DNA from: Pachyseris speciosa
Taxonomy: Eukaryota > Cnidaria > Anthozoa > Scleractinia > Pachyseridae
Length of the DNA stretch: 64,000 bases
Reading direction: 5' to 3'
Assembly: GCA_016490735.1 (NCBI GenBank)
Contig: JAEMWC010000127.1
Span: 284,001-348,000 of the forward strand
A program made the position numbers and the translations under genes. Under the pieces are notes generated by a model. The model saw only the letters and a list, made by a program, of their open reading frames with translations, did not search any database and was not told the DNA's origin. How positions within the stretch are numbered: the first letter of the stretch is position 1; each line of letters opens with the position of its first letter. Of the stretch, positions 1-10,043 are shown one piece after another.

Positions 1-53
1 TGGTACTCCTTTTTTTATATTTTCTATGGAAATTTGTGTCAAGATTGTTTAAC

Positions 54-1840
54 AATAGACCTTTCCACGGTTTCTAACGCCATATTGGTTGGTGGACAAA
101 TACGGCTAAAATTACAGTGAATATATGGGATTTTAGCTGAGTTTGAACTGCTATAACTCCGCCACAAAAAAGGTGGATTTTCACCATTTTACACTATTTT
201 TAGTAGTTTTATTGATATCATTCATCCAACAGAAAATTAGGCCATTAAAAATAGTACGACACCCTTAAATTGGAATTATGTATTTTCTAACGTGGCTTCT
301 AATTTCGTAGTCTCCCTCGCAGCCGTTTTTAGTATCGTCACGCAACGCTCCTCCCACAAACGGCTGCTCACATTCAAACAACATTCCTTTCCACCACTTT
401 AACCAATCACCATGTGGTTTACATATTTCGGGAACTGGGCGCGCCAACGTAATCTAACCAATCATATTGTATCTTTTATCTTTTATTATAAACATGTTCG
501 TTCCTAGCAAACCCTTGATTGTAGCATAAATTAAACCACATTGCCTTATAGTCTGGCAGTAAATGATTGCTCTGTCTGTTTTCTCCTGACTCTGTTTCAG
601 TTCATCAGTAAGCCAGCTGAAATAAAATTCAAGTTACGTGTCTTTATCTGTTATTTCCACTACATTTTCCATGTTCAGAAAACTTAAAATTGTGTCTCTA
701 GTCAGTTTGGTTGCAGTTGCAATCAAGGCTTCCATAGGCACATTAGGTGCGAGAGACCTTAGTTCGTATAGCTTTGAGTACACTCGCGGAATGCCGCCAT
801 TTTATTATCTTGAGATGTTCCCTACACATTAAAAAGAAAATACACGGCATAAATCTATTGCACAGGATAACTTGTTGCATTGATATAGACGCTTATTTAT
901 ATGAAGACTTACCACTGCCTTACAACATTGCTTCATCGACTGCTATCGCACATAGTTTTTTGCAATAAACAGAGTTCGTCAGCATTAATCTCCAGTGTTC
1001 GTTTTTCAGCCATGCTTCGGGTGATCCGTAAACTAAGGAATATTCACCATTTACAACACGAGTGCGTTCACCGTCCTCAAGTGAAGTTATGTTGCATGCT
1101 TTAAGCCCTAGTTCCCTCAAATAAGACACTTGGTCGTCCATGAGGCTTATTAATGGTGAAACAACTACCACAATATGACCAGGCTGTTTTGAAGTGAGAT
1201 CAAACACGAGTGGTAATGCTTGATAGAGAAAAGATTTCCCAAAACCAGTAGGAAGATTAATAAGGTAATCCCTTCTTTCTTTCACTATTTTCGTAATTCC
1301 GTTTTTTTGCGGCGCATTTAAGGCAGAAATTCGAAATGTCTTGCTAACAATGTCAAAAGCTTCTTCAATGGTCGCCATTTTGGAAGCAGTGGACTCCAAG
1401 ATAAAAGAAACAATAAGATTGGTTAGATTGCGTTGGCGCGCCCAGTTCCCGAAATATGTAAACCACATGGTGATTGGTTAAAGTGATGGAAAGGAATGTT
1501 GTTTGAATGTGAGCAGCCGTTTGTGGGAGGAGCGTTGCGTGACGATACTAAAAACGGCTGCGAGGGAGACTACTAATTTCGCGGTAATTTGCATAATTTT
1601 GATAAGAAGCTTAAAAATTCGTTTACGGGCGTTGTAGCCTGAAACTGTTCTTTATACTTCGTGAAAATAATCTCAGTTGAAACGTCTTTCAAAAGCAATT
1701 TTCGCTATCAAAATCGTGTATCCGTGGCGGAGTTACAGCCATTCCAAGTCGGCCAAAATTCCATACATTCACTGTAATTTTAGCCGCGTTTGCCCCCCAG
1801 TCAAAATGGCGTCAGAAACCTTGGAAAGGTCTATTTTTCA
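54..1840. mobile_element. Inverted-repeat unit enclosing a RecQ-like helicase fragment
   Basis: The two ends are inverted copies: the stretch from about 54 to 120 (GACCTTTCCACGG...) matches the reverse complement of about 1770-1840. A second block of similarity pairs about 290-460 with 1420-1580, including the shared AGTCTCCCTCGCAGCCG. Between these blocks the arms diverge. The centre (454-1378) holds helicase exons on the minus strand. No clear target-site duplication is visible, so the exact ends are uncertain. The long arms suggest a foldback-type DNA element or an inverted duplication that captured a helicase gene piece; no transposase is seen. Confidence 0.6.
454..1378 (-). pseudogene. 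RecQ-like DNA helicase fragment, three exons, frame-broken
   Basis: RecQ-type superfamily 2 helicases unwind DNA with ATP. Exon 1 (1378-913) starts at MATIEEAF and shows Walker A as INLPTGFGKSF and motif Ia as VVSPLISLMDDQ. In the DEAH box the frame shifts: AVDEA is followed at once by a premature stop, and one base is missing. A GTAAGT donor follows at 912. Exon 2 (821-638) carries motif III as ALIATATKLTRD, after another apparent frame slip. Exon 3 (616-454) has WLTDELKQSQ and RAIIYCQTIRQC, the start of the second RecA-like domain. Motifs V and VI, zinc-binding and HRDC parts are absent, because the reading frame runs into the inverted repeat and stops. Splice sites fit, so this derives from an intron-bearing gene rather than a retrocopy. 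A non-functional captured fragment is most likely. Confidence 0.75.
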
Positions 1841-2423
1841 TTACTACGAGATGTGTTTGTTACTTGTCTAATTTCTTCGAATCTAATCTTCGAAGAAACA
1901 CATGCATTGTACTTTGTTTTCTTGCAATGTTTTGCTTCTTGCTGTTCATTTCTTGGATACAAAATTGGCCCAAGTAAAGCCATGCATAGTTGCTTGCTGC
2001 CAGTAAAAATTAACAATCGTGGAGCTCCGCTTTTAGGCTTGGCTAAATATATATATTACAGATGTTTTAGAGCGAAAGAAATAAAGTGATTTCATTTTTT
2101 TTATTTAACAACCTCGCCCGTTACTTAACGATTCTAACCCGTAGCAAGATCGGAACACCATACGAACTGCGGATACCGGCCATAGATTCGACTCTATTGT
2201 AAACACCATGCCTACTGCAATATCCTTATAGCTATCCTTGAGTCTGACAGAAAAAATGTTGTTCATCGCGATTTCTACACGAACCTACTTTTTGACTGGC
2301 ATTGTTTTCTTAAGCTTTTCGCGAAACACTGTGGACTGTTCAAACTCCTTTTTGATCGTCAATAGAAAAGTAGAAATTGGTCCATTCTTGTTGCTGGGAA
2401 GGTTTCTTTATCATTAACCGCCG
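1841..2423. other. Intergenic, no gene seen
   Basis: AT-rich sequence with short random open frames only. No repeat partner elsewhere in the window was recognised. Confidence 0.5.
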
Positions 2424-2625
2424 ACTGGTTAGCTCAGTTGATGAAGAACCGGACTACCGTGTGGGAGGTCGGGCATGGCATGGGTGAGATAAAATATGGA
2501 CTGATAGCGGCTGTCGGTGGCGTCTTTACATGCGAACGTTCGATCTCACTCCAGGGAAGAATTGTAAACCGCTATGAAACTATGTGATATTTGCGGTATA
2601 TAAGAACATTATCATCATCATCGGC
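2424..2625 (+). repeat. tRNA-derived SINE, degenerate
   Basis: The head GACTGGTTAGCTCAGTTG has a clear RNA polymerase III A box. The region where a B box is expected (GGGAGGTCGGGCATGG) is poor. The body ends in an ATC-rich tail (ATTATCATCATCATCGGC). The related head at 62474 has both boxes, so this is an older copy. Confidence 0.55.
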
Positions 2626-2724
2626 ATCAATGGTTTGGCAATAAGGAGTTGTTAATTAACTGGGCCACACGTGCGAGTCCTGCTACTTATAAACGGTTTC
2701 TCTTTTTGAACTTGATTTTTGCAG

Positions 2725-2857
2725 TATTACGACGGGAATTACGTTCATGTGGTAACAAGTATCACTTTGCTACCTGCTTACCTGCTAGGAGAAACAAAAA
2801 AATTTGCCACCTACGTTACTATTCCAAGGGCTGCAGAGCAAGTTGTGGAAAATGCTG
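2725..2857 (+). CDS. Isolated exon-like segment, unassigned
   Basis: A 133-base open stretch lies between a good acceptor (TTGATTTTTGCAG) and a good donor (GTAAGA). It encodes YYDGNYVHVVTSITLLPAYL and continues with ...TYVTIPRAAEQVVENAG. The peptide looks like ordinary globular protein rather than low-complexity sequence. I do not recognise the family and found no neighbouring exon that joins to it. It could be an exon of a gene running off the left edge, a gene relic, or chance. Confidence 0.3.
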
Positions 2858-3151
2858 GTAAGAATTACAATAGAAATGTCTTTTCAAATCTTTTGATTAT
2901 CTAACGCGTGTTGGAAATGACGGAAAATGATAACTCACAAGTTTGCTTCCTCGCTCGGTCATTCAGATGTCAACATTTCTGATAATTATGAACGCAAATC
3001 TGTTCGACAGTCCGTTAAAACATATACCGACTTGAATAATGAAACCGTGATGATATTTAAAAAATATCGCGATTTTGTGACAAGGTCTATGAAACACTAT
3101 GGCCAATGTAATTGGCATCCTCACATGCCAAAAAATACCACCTGGCTTATT
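2858..3151. other. No gene seen
   Basis: AT-rich sequence after the isolated exon; nothing supported on either strand. Confidence 0.4.
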
Positions 3152-3475
3152 TAAGGATACCTCACAAATTAATGTGATCTGGTAAGCTGAAGCCACTCTA
3201 AGGGCACTGAGGCCACATGGTAGCGGGCATTACCCCTTAAATCTACCAAAGCAAAGATTGAGCCCAAGAATTAGCTATGCCATGCTGATGAGGTCTAACA
3301 AGGCCGAAACAGCTGTCCATACCTGCTAATGCTTGGGCTCAATCTTTGCTTTGGCAGATTTAAACGGGTAATGCCCGCTACTATGTGGCCTTAGTGCCCT
3401 TAAAGTGGCTTCAGCGTACCAGATCATATTAATTTGTGACGTATCCTTGTCAGTCCTGCCACATCCCACAAGCTT
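3152..3475 (+). mobile_element. Palindromic ribozyme-bearing element (retrozyme-like)
   Basis: The whole unit is a long imperfect palindrome. The left arm (GATAC..CACAAATTAATGTGATC, AAGCCACTCTAAGGGCAC, GGCATTACCCCTTAAATC, AGCAAAGATTGAGCCC) is mirrored by the right arm to about 3455. The right side also carries CTGACAAGG-type end sequence through CCACATCCCACAAGCT. A hammerhead ribozyme sits exactly at the turn (3262-3338). The same family occurs in the opposite orientation at 55381-55668. No protein is encoded. The arms extend stem I of the ribozyme, so a transcript would fold as a rod with the ribozyme at its tip. Confidence 0.75.
3262..3338 (+). ncRNA. Hammerhead ribozyme, type I, minimal stem III
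   Basis: The conserved core is intact: CTGATGA (3285-3291), stem II GGTCT-AACA-AGGCC (3292-3305), GAAA (3306-3309), then a tiny AC/GT stem III with AGCT loop and the cleavage triplet GTC, cut expected after 3317. Stem I has ATG/CAT next to the core and an outer helix GCCCAAG-A-ATTAGC (3262-3275) pairing with GCTAAT-G-CTTGGGC (3325-3338), with an internal loop between. Very short stem III is known for hammerheads of Penelope-like elements and animal retrozymes, which may act as dimers. Self-cleavage itself is inferred. Confidence 0.85.
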
Positions 3476-5420
3476 TACCTTTTCACCTGGCTTAGTTAAG
3501 CTCGTCGACAGATCCAGACGTTGTGTGCATTTTGAGTTATAGGGTTGTTCAGACAAATTGGCAATAAATAACCTTGTGCAGCAAAACAAAGAGCAAATTC
3601 ACCCCGAATAATGAAAAAAACTTGCATTCTTAAAGTAGGTGCGAACAGAAAAAATTAAGTTCAACGTTATCCGGGCATTTAATATTGCGAAGTGAATTAA
3701 CTTGACAGGTACAATCAATGCCGAATTGTGATTTTCACAGAAGTGAAAATGAAAAATTCGGCCCGTTATAGGTCAGGTTTCAAAGACTTCGGGTTAAACT
3801 TTGAGTTAAGTTTATAAGAACGGTGTTTGAGGTTATTACTTGTAAATAATATTTATTAGAAAAATAAAGAACTGAACTGAACTAGTTATTTTATGAAATA
3901 TACCTGATCCAGTTTTGAAAACCGTGCTGAACTCTGGAACTGCAGCTTTGCTCAAATGGCCAGGAAAACGCTTGGCTTTTGCCTACAGATAATTTATTTC
4001 TTGCCAGGTCATGCCTTGCTGTTGGCTAGCCAGCCATGTGCACCTGCATTCAAGAAATTAAGCAAAATACGTAAAAAATTGACGACTTTTTTAACTTTGC
4101 AAGACATGTTAAGCAAACAACATTACATTTCCAAATGTTGACCTAGCCTACTCCCCCTGCTTTAAGAGCCGGGAGCTAAAATGCTCATGGTCTTGTAGGC
4201 ATGCATGCCTCTCTAGAGTTCCCTCAAACCTGCCTTGACGGCGCCTCCCTCAAAATTAATCCGACCAGCTGGAACCGGAACTTGCTGACTGACCCTGTTT
4301 TCGAAAATCCAGCTATAAATAAAAGCAGGCGAATACTAATACACCTATAAATGTTAGTCTCGAGTTGGGGATAAAGAGATGTAGCGGTGACTTTGATCGA
4401 CATTTCTTGTCCCGGGTGGGGAATTGTGACAAAGTTTGAAAAGAATGTTGGCTCCAGGGTGGGAAAATTTGATCAAACTTGAAAACGGAAGAAATAACAT
4501 CAAAGACCGGTTCCCGAGCTTGGTCTTTGCCATGGTAAAATACATGATGCGATGCTGCTTTCTTGAAAAACCGACAGAGCAGAGCATGGATACGATCGAG
4601 TGACTCGCCATCATGAAAATACCCAGAAGTCCTCGTGTGGCAGGAGCAAGATGGAGGACAGAATCTTGAGCTTTAGAAAAATTGCATTTCGACTTAACAA
4701 GGTCTAATTTCACTCAAATAAAGTTAAATTACTCATGCTGAAGTAATCCTCGGTCATGCTGGGTCGCTGTTTCCCTGCGTAATGCGCCTTCAGTTCAAAG
4801 CTTGGAAAACAGTTCTCTTGTTTTAGAATTACTGCAGGGGGATGTTCTTGGAGGCATGAACCAGTGCTTAGCATCCGCGACTGTGGGACGTTCCGTCAGC
4901 ATGCTCTTTTGGAAAGTCTCTCGGAAAGTCATTTTAAGCTTTTCGAGTTAAGGGAAACGGAAAGAGGTGTTCGACTTCTGTAAAATTATTTCAATTCTGA
5001 CGGGTTAATTTTTAAAGCAATTCGATGTAAAGGATCGTTCTATGCACTCACAAATCACCTATAAAACACATGATTTCTCGAATAGTGGATCAACAAGGCA
5101 CTGCTCTTTTTTGACGGTTTCTTGGAAAACTAAAGTGACATTTTTCACTCGATTGTCCATCGATAGACAACTGAAACAATAAGTTAGTCAGTACCATTTG
5201 TTTTGTTTAAGAAACAGTATTGTGATTTCATAGTTAGCTAGTTTTAGCCAGCTATCTCAACCAAGGGCTATTCATCTTTGGCTGAATAATCTGCAAATGA
5301 CTAAGTCAAAAGAACGAAGTACTATCGAACTGCAAACATACCCAATCAATGAGGATTCTTAAGAGAAGACTGTCAAATTCTCCTTTTATTAACTCATGTA
5401 ATTAGTTTCCATATCACCTT
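3476..5420. other. 1.9 kb without a supported gene
   Basis: Only short unrelated open frames. There is an AATAAAGAACTGAACTGAAC stretch near 3863, as seen at tails of retroposed sequences. No domain, splice-consistent exon chain or inverted-repeat pair was recognised. Confidence 0.45.
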
Positions 5421-5468
5421 TGAATGAACGAACGAACGAACAAACGAACGAATGAATGAATGAACGAA
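5421..5468. repeat. GAAC/GAAT tetranucleotide repeat
   Basis: Tandem GAAC units pass into GAAT units. It lies just beyond the 3' side of the minus-strand Penelope-like fragment, a typical position for a simple-repeat junction. Confidence 0.85.
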
Positions 5469-5540
5469 GATATGATTACTTTTATTTCAGTGTGAGACTA
5501 AAAAATAGTATAAAGATCGATGAGTAAGCAGGCATAATTG

Positions 5541-6586
5541 AAAAGTTAAAAAGACGTTCTCTGGTTAAAAGTTTTAAAAACACGAGCTTTCGATTGCCAG
5601 TCTGCAATCTTTAAAAGTGAAGTGTAAAAAGCGGAGGTAAAAATATATATGTACAAAAGGTGAGAAAATAACGAACGAATATAAATAAATACAATAATAC
5701 AAAAAGAAATATTTGTGTAACAATAAAATGCTAATAACATGGATAAGATCAAAATAAGATTGAATATTGTCTTGGCAACTGCTTAGAATTATTGTCTGCC
5801 TGGCTAGTAATTGCAGTGTGCCAGGATTCCAGCGTTTTTCTTACGCGTGAATTGCCTCTGTCGATGACGCGTGCATTTTCAAAATCAATAGTGTGGCCTT
5901 CGAGCCACGCATGGCTGGCAATATTGGAGCCACTTTTAAAAACTTTGGTGTTTCGTATGTGTTCCTTTTTTGTAGTGTGTAAACATCTACCCGTTTCTCC
6001 GATGTAATTCCATGTGCAGTCTGCACAGGGGATTTTATAGACAACGTTCGTTTGCCGATCTGATGGAGGTCTTGATTTGGGAGACGCAAATTCCTGTTGC
6101 AGGGTCTTAACCGGTCTGGTGGTGGCTCGGATGCCGTTGTTGTTGAGAATTCTTGTAAGTGGTTCAGTGACACCTTTGATGTATGGTAAAACTGCGAAGC
6201 CATTTTGGGAGTCTGGTGGGTCTGTCCACTTAAAGAACATTCCCACTAACTCTTCAGGGGAAGGGATGACTTCAGAGGTCGATTTCTTCTTTAAGATGTT
6301 CGATATAGTTGCTGATGGGTAGCCATTTGATTTTAACGCGTTAGAAACGTGGGTCAGCTCTTTCCTTACTCCTTCAGTGGTGCTCGGGAGGTTGAGTGCC
6401 CGATTTAGAAGGGTAGAAGCAGTACTTATTTTGTGTTTTAACTCATGATGAGAGTTAAAGTCCAGGTATCTGTCAGTGTGTGTGGGCTTTCGATAAACAC
6501 TGATAGTAACTGCCCCATTCTTCCTGGTTATCAAGGTGTCTAGAAAGGAATGGCCAAATTTAAGAGAACGTCTTTTTAACTTTTTT
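5541..6586 (-). mobile_element. Penelope-like element 1, 5'-truncated
   Basis: The minus strand encodes the C-terminal part of a Penelope-like reverse transcriptase followed by a GIY-YIG endonuclease. The ends carry a 22-base inverted match: AAAAGTTAAAAAGACGTTCT and two more bases at 5539-5560 equals the reverse complement of 6566-6587. The 3' untranslated part contains GATTGCAGACTGGCAATC followed by GAAAGCTC, which resembles the stem II/GAAA part of a hammerhead, but the CTGANGA box is lost. The catalytic RT part is missing, so it is immobile. Confidence 0.75.
5749..6580 (-). pseudogene. Penelope-like polyprotein, C-terminal part (RT end + GIY-YIG)
   Basis: Open for about 270 codons. The N-terminal residues (SFLDTLITRKNG, then VYRKPTHTDRYLDFNSHH) match the region just after the catalytic core of Penelope-like reverse transcriptases. 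The C-terminal third has the GIY-YIG module: VVYKIPCADCTWNYIGETGR, then KKEHIRN and SNIASHAWLEGHTIDFEN. The upstream fingers/palm with the catalytic aspartates are absent. The frame is open from the truncation point at about 6586 to the stop at 5749, so decay after insertion was light. Retained coding capacity is for the endonuclease only. Confidence 0.8.
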
Positions 6587-7179
6587 TAAAAAATAGTAAT
6601 AAAACAACCACTGAAATGGGGACACTATAAAGTATAAGTAAACAGCAAACGAATTAAAACACTTATATAACAATTTCATAAAATTTTTTCTATGTTCTTC
6701 TTTTCCCTTTTGTCTTTGTCGACAAAAACTTGTTTTAGAGCTTTTCTCGGATACCTGTTATCTTAAGTTTGAGATTTCTTTTAGGAATGTCTTCTAAATC
6801 CTAATTCCTTGGAGTGTGATGGCAAAAGGGAACTAAAAGTTATGATGGCAAAAGGATCTGTGGGTCTCAGCCTGTATATTGCTCTATTATTCATAAAGAC
6901 GTTGATATATTAACGTTTTCACAAGAATCCATCTAGCTAAAATGTAACCTGTAATATTTTTGATCATGATAACCAAACAAATGTTACCAATTTTACTTTT
7001 CAGATGGTTCTTGGCACTCGAAGACGACCAGCCACTCATGTTTTACTGTATAAGCTCTTCATTGAAATAAAGCATTGATACTATGCTCTTCATTACTCAT
7101 TCTTACCTTTTATATCTGTAAAGTTTTGTGGGGTTTTGTGCACTGACAAGGCAAAATATCGCAAAATGTTTTACTTGAA
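6587..7179. other. No gene seen
   Basis: AT-rich spacer. GAAATAAAGCATTGATAC near 7065 resembles a polyadenylation signal region but has no attached gene. Confidence 0.4.
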
Positions 7180-7403
7180 GAAGACGGTTTCTCCGTTCGA
7201 TTTCCGGCAAAACACAATCGCGTCAGGCGCTCCGGAAGCTGGAGACGACGTCTCGAGATTCAAGTATTAACTTTTAGTTCTCACTGGGAGGGAGTTTCGG
7301 GTTTTCGGTTTTAAAATAGTTAAATTAGTTAATACTTCAGTGAAACTCGAGATGTTTTAACCGACGCACCTGAAGCGATTGTATTTTGGAAGAAACCGTC
7401 TTC
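7180..7403. mobile_element. MITE-like inverted-repeat element
   Basis: The left end GAAGACGGTTTCTCCG... and the right end ...GAAACCGTCTTC are reverse complements, and inner blocks (CAATCGCGTCAGG / CCTGAAGCGATTG, AAGTATTAAC / GTTAATACTT, TCTCGAG / CTCGAGA) also pair. It is non-coding and about 224 bases long. Confidence 0.7.
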
Positions 7404-7666
7404 GCGCTAACGGATCCCTTCCAAAAAGACCAAAGAAAAGGAAATAGAGACACAATCTCTTCTTTTTTATATCAATAACTTATAAAGCTTATAAAAAACT
7501 AGCGCTCGGGTTCCCTGTACCTTAACCTAAAAATCCAAATCTCCAAAAACTGAGTCAAAACCACCGCCATTCCCAAACGTAACATCAAGGCTGAAAGTGA
7601 AATAAAAGCCCAGTTTTAACCAGAACTTAAGCCCAAAGCCTGGAGCCGACCCCGCGCAAAACTAAT

Positions 7667-7975
7667 TACCGTAAAAGCTCTATTAAGCCCCCCCCCCCCT
7701 TCTCCTTTAAGCCCCCCTCTCTAATAAGCCCCCCGTTTGGGACTCGGTTTTTGTAATAAGCCCCCCCTCTCTAATAAGCCCCTCACCTTTTGGGACACGA
7801 GATTTTGTAATTATTCCCTCCTATTCCCTCTTGCGAAATACACTTTATGCGGCCCAGTTGGTTTGTTTTTAAACAAATATACAATAAAACACACAATACT
7901 GTTTCCCGTTCGGTATCATCAATCCGCAGATCAAATAAATATATGATATTTATGTATTCACAGTCATTCATTCAT
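7667..7975. mobile_element. AAGCCCCC-rich element, one end only
   Basis: It starts TACCGTAAAAGCTCTATTAA and has several AATAAGCCCCCC units and AATTGG/GTTGG..GTTTGTTTTTAA blocks. This matches the left half of the complete element at 29896-30274. The right terminal repeat is missing; the sequence runs into SINE copies. Confidence 0.7.
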
Positions 7976-7982
7976 TTATTCC

Positions 7983-8093
7983 AGCTCCCAGTTGGCTGTT
8001 AGCTCAGTTGGTAGAGCACTGCACCGGTATCCCAGAGTTCGTGGGTTCAACTTCCGTACAAGCCTGAATTTTTTTCAGACTTTATTTTCACTA
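7983..8093 (+). repeat. tRNA-derived SINE copy 1
   Basis: A box TTAGCTCAGTTGG and B box GGGTTCAACTTCC are clear, followed by a short CCTGAATTTTTTTCAGac hairpin tail. Acceptor-stem pairing is absent, so this is a SINE rather than a functional tRNA gene. Related to 8229-8338 and 56486-56595. Confidence 0.75.
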
Positions 8094-8228
8094 CTGCATA
8101 AGTAGTGTTCTTACTGCGATGATCATTCACATATTCATTCTTTGATCCGCTCTTCAAATATATAACTTTCATATATTCGTAATCATTTATTCATCACTGA
8201 CGGTTTTATTGCGAACCAACAAAATGAC

Positions 8229-8338
8229 CAGCTCCCAGTTGGTTTGTTAGCTCAGTTGGTAGAGCACTAAACCGGTGTCGCAGATGTCGTGGGTTCGACT
8301 TAAGTACAAGCCTTAATTTTTTCAGGCTTTATTTTCAC
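8229..8338 (+). repeat. tRNA-derived SINE copy 2
   Basis: Same family as the copy 240 bases upstream: TTAGCTCAGTTGGTAGAGCA, GGGTTCGACTT, and an AAGCCTTAATTTTTTCAGGC tail. Both copies are preceded by CAGCTCCCAGTTGG, so the two may be a local duplication. Confidence 0.75.
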
Positions 8339-8634
8339 GACTGCCTTCTTCATAACTGTGACAATCACTATCATCTTAATTAAAAAGACAAATAAGCGTA
8401 AAATATGAAAATTGAATGTCAGCAATCTGATTGTCAATGTGCATGGATTAGAAAGATAAATTGAAAGTTTTTTTTCGCGGACGAGTACAATCCATCCGGG
8501 GACTTTCGCCGGATGAGCTCCATTTTGACTAATATCAAATTATTTAGACAAGAAGTGCAGAAAATGTTATCTTTCGGATAACATTTTTATTTAATTTTAT
8601 GTAATATGTACATATTATTAGTTTATTTCTCGGC
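8339..8634. other. No gene seen
   Basis: AT-rich spacer with one small CATCCGG/CCGGATG hairpin near 8492-8515; nothing coding. Confidence 0.4.
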
Positions 8635-8715
8635 ACATTAGCATGTATTTTGCTAGAGGCCTAAACAGCCTCAATCAGATCCGAGGGTAAATAAAGTTTC
8701 ATTCATTCATTTAAC
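8635..8715 (+). repeat. Probable LINE/SINE 3' tail with ATTC repeat
   Basis: The sequence ends GGGTAAATAAAGTTTCATTC followed by ATTCATT units, the pattern of a non-LTR retroelement 3' end. No reverse transcriptase remains. Confidence 0.4.
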
Positions 8716-8734
8716 GCTTGATAGGTGATGAGGG

Positions 8735-9130
8735 CGCAGCGTTTTAGTATAAATATACTAGTCGTTCAAAACTAAACAAGTATAAATCAACAAAATGGCG
8801 GCCGCATCTTCGCTTTTTCGGAGTGTCTGCGAGGAGGATTTAGATAATTTGCTTGTTTAGTTTTCAACGACCAGTAGGACCACATGATAGCTGACCACAT
8901 GATAGCTGATTCGGGCTGCGCCCTCATCAGCTATCATGTGATAGAAATCTCGAGCTCATAATCTAATTGTTAACTATCTGACAAGTGCGCGCGACGAATA
9001 TCGAATATCAACTTGACTATATTTCGAAAGTCTTATGATCTTTTATATAATAAATCAGAATAGCGAATAAGAGAGCGGCATCCGTGATAGAACGCTAGTA
9101 GATTTATACCAATGGCTGATATTGTTTTTC
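8735..9130. mobile_element. Dispersed inverted-repeat family (GCGGCCGC / GGGCTGCGCCC type), copy 1
   Basis: Contains TATAAATATACTAGTCG.., AAAATGGCGGCCGC, GAGGAGGATTTAGATAATTT and the short palindrome GCTGATTCGGGCTGCGCCC..TCAGC. All recur in the cluster at 27225-28095. It is non-coding. Confidence 0.65.
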
Positions 9131-10043
9131 CGTGGATGAACATTATCACATGATCAATTTAACCAATCAGATGCGGAGAAAATCCAGTGTCAGGGATAGA
9201 TAGTAGTAGACAATTGAAGTTTACATTGCGTTCACTTTAGGCAGAATAGTTTTCACGTTCAGATAAATGCATTGTTAACGCCAACTATAACGTGCCTAAT
9301 TATTACAGACTGATATGATGAACCTGAAAAAAAAGTTGTTTTTCAGTTTCCCTGAGTTCTTTGAAAGTTTGTGACCGCGCGTTGACAATTTTGTTGCGAT
9401 CTCGGAGCAAGTCTGAAGCAAAAAAAAAAAACTTTCAAGCATGCGACGCGATGCACAAAGTCCTTCTGCGTAGTTCTTAAGCCTTGTTAAAAACACAAAC
9501 TAAAGTGAAAGTTGGGATTTATGGATTTTAACAGGTGGCGACAAAACATGAAAGCATTATCAAACCAAAACAAAACAGATCCTCGACCTCAGTGGAATAA
9601 AATATTAGAGGGGCGCAAAAAGAAACTATTTTTAGCAGACGATGTTCGAAACGGCAGACGAATAATAAAAAAAGATAATGATAAAACTGTAAAGGTAAAT
9701 AAAAAATATAAACAAAGGCAGGAATTAACTTTACGCCAGAGAAACTGAAAGGGCTGAAAAGACTGAATCTTTTGGATTGGTCAAACCTCAAACGATACGT
9801 GTTCGCTCGGATATTTTCCTAAGCTCAACGAAATTACTAATCTAAAATTATTTGAACTCAGAAATCCAAACAGTAAGCCCTATAAATATTCAAATCTCCT
9901 CCGGCGTTGTGGGCAACAAAAATGCTTCGAAAACAATATACAAGACACTGAGCGCGCGTTCAGGCTATCAACATTGTTTCACTACCAGCTGCGCTACACT
10001 GGCGCTCTTATCTCGCGGCTTAACACAGAAAGTATCGCGATAC
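9131..10043. other. Upstream region of the VWA7-like gene
   Basis: AT-rich. An open stretch at 9512-9748 is lysine-rich and low-complexity and is not supported as a gene. This is where the promoter and 5' UTR of the plus-strand gene should lie; no clear TATA box was picked. Confidence 0.4.

Noticed and set aside
5560..5620. Possible hammerhead in the 3' part of Penelope-like element 1
   Set aside because: Stem II (GATTGC/GCAATC) and GAAAGCTC are present, but the CTGANGA box reads TTTAAAGA, so the core is broken.
7983..8338. Possible tRNA genes
   Set aside because: A and B boxes are good, but acceptor and anticodon stems do not pair and the same unit recurs with a common non-tRNA tail; SINE copies fit better.
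9512..9748. Lysine-rich open frame
   Set aside because: Low-complexity composition, no domain, no splice context.
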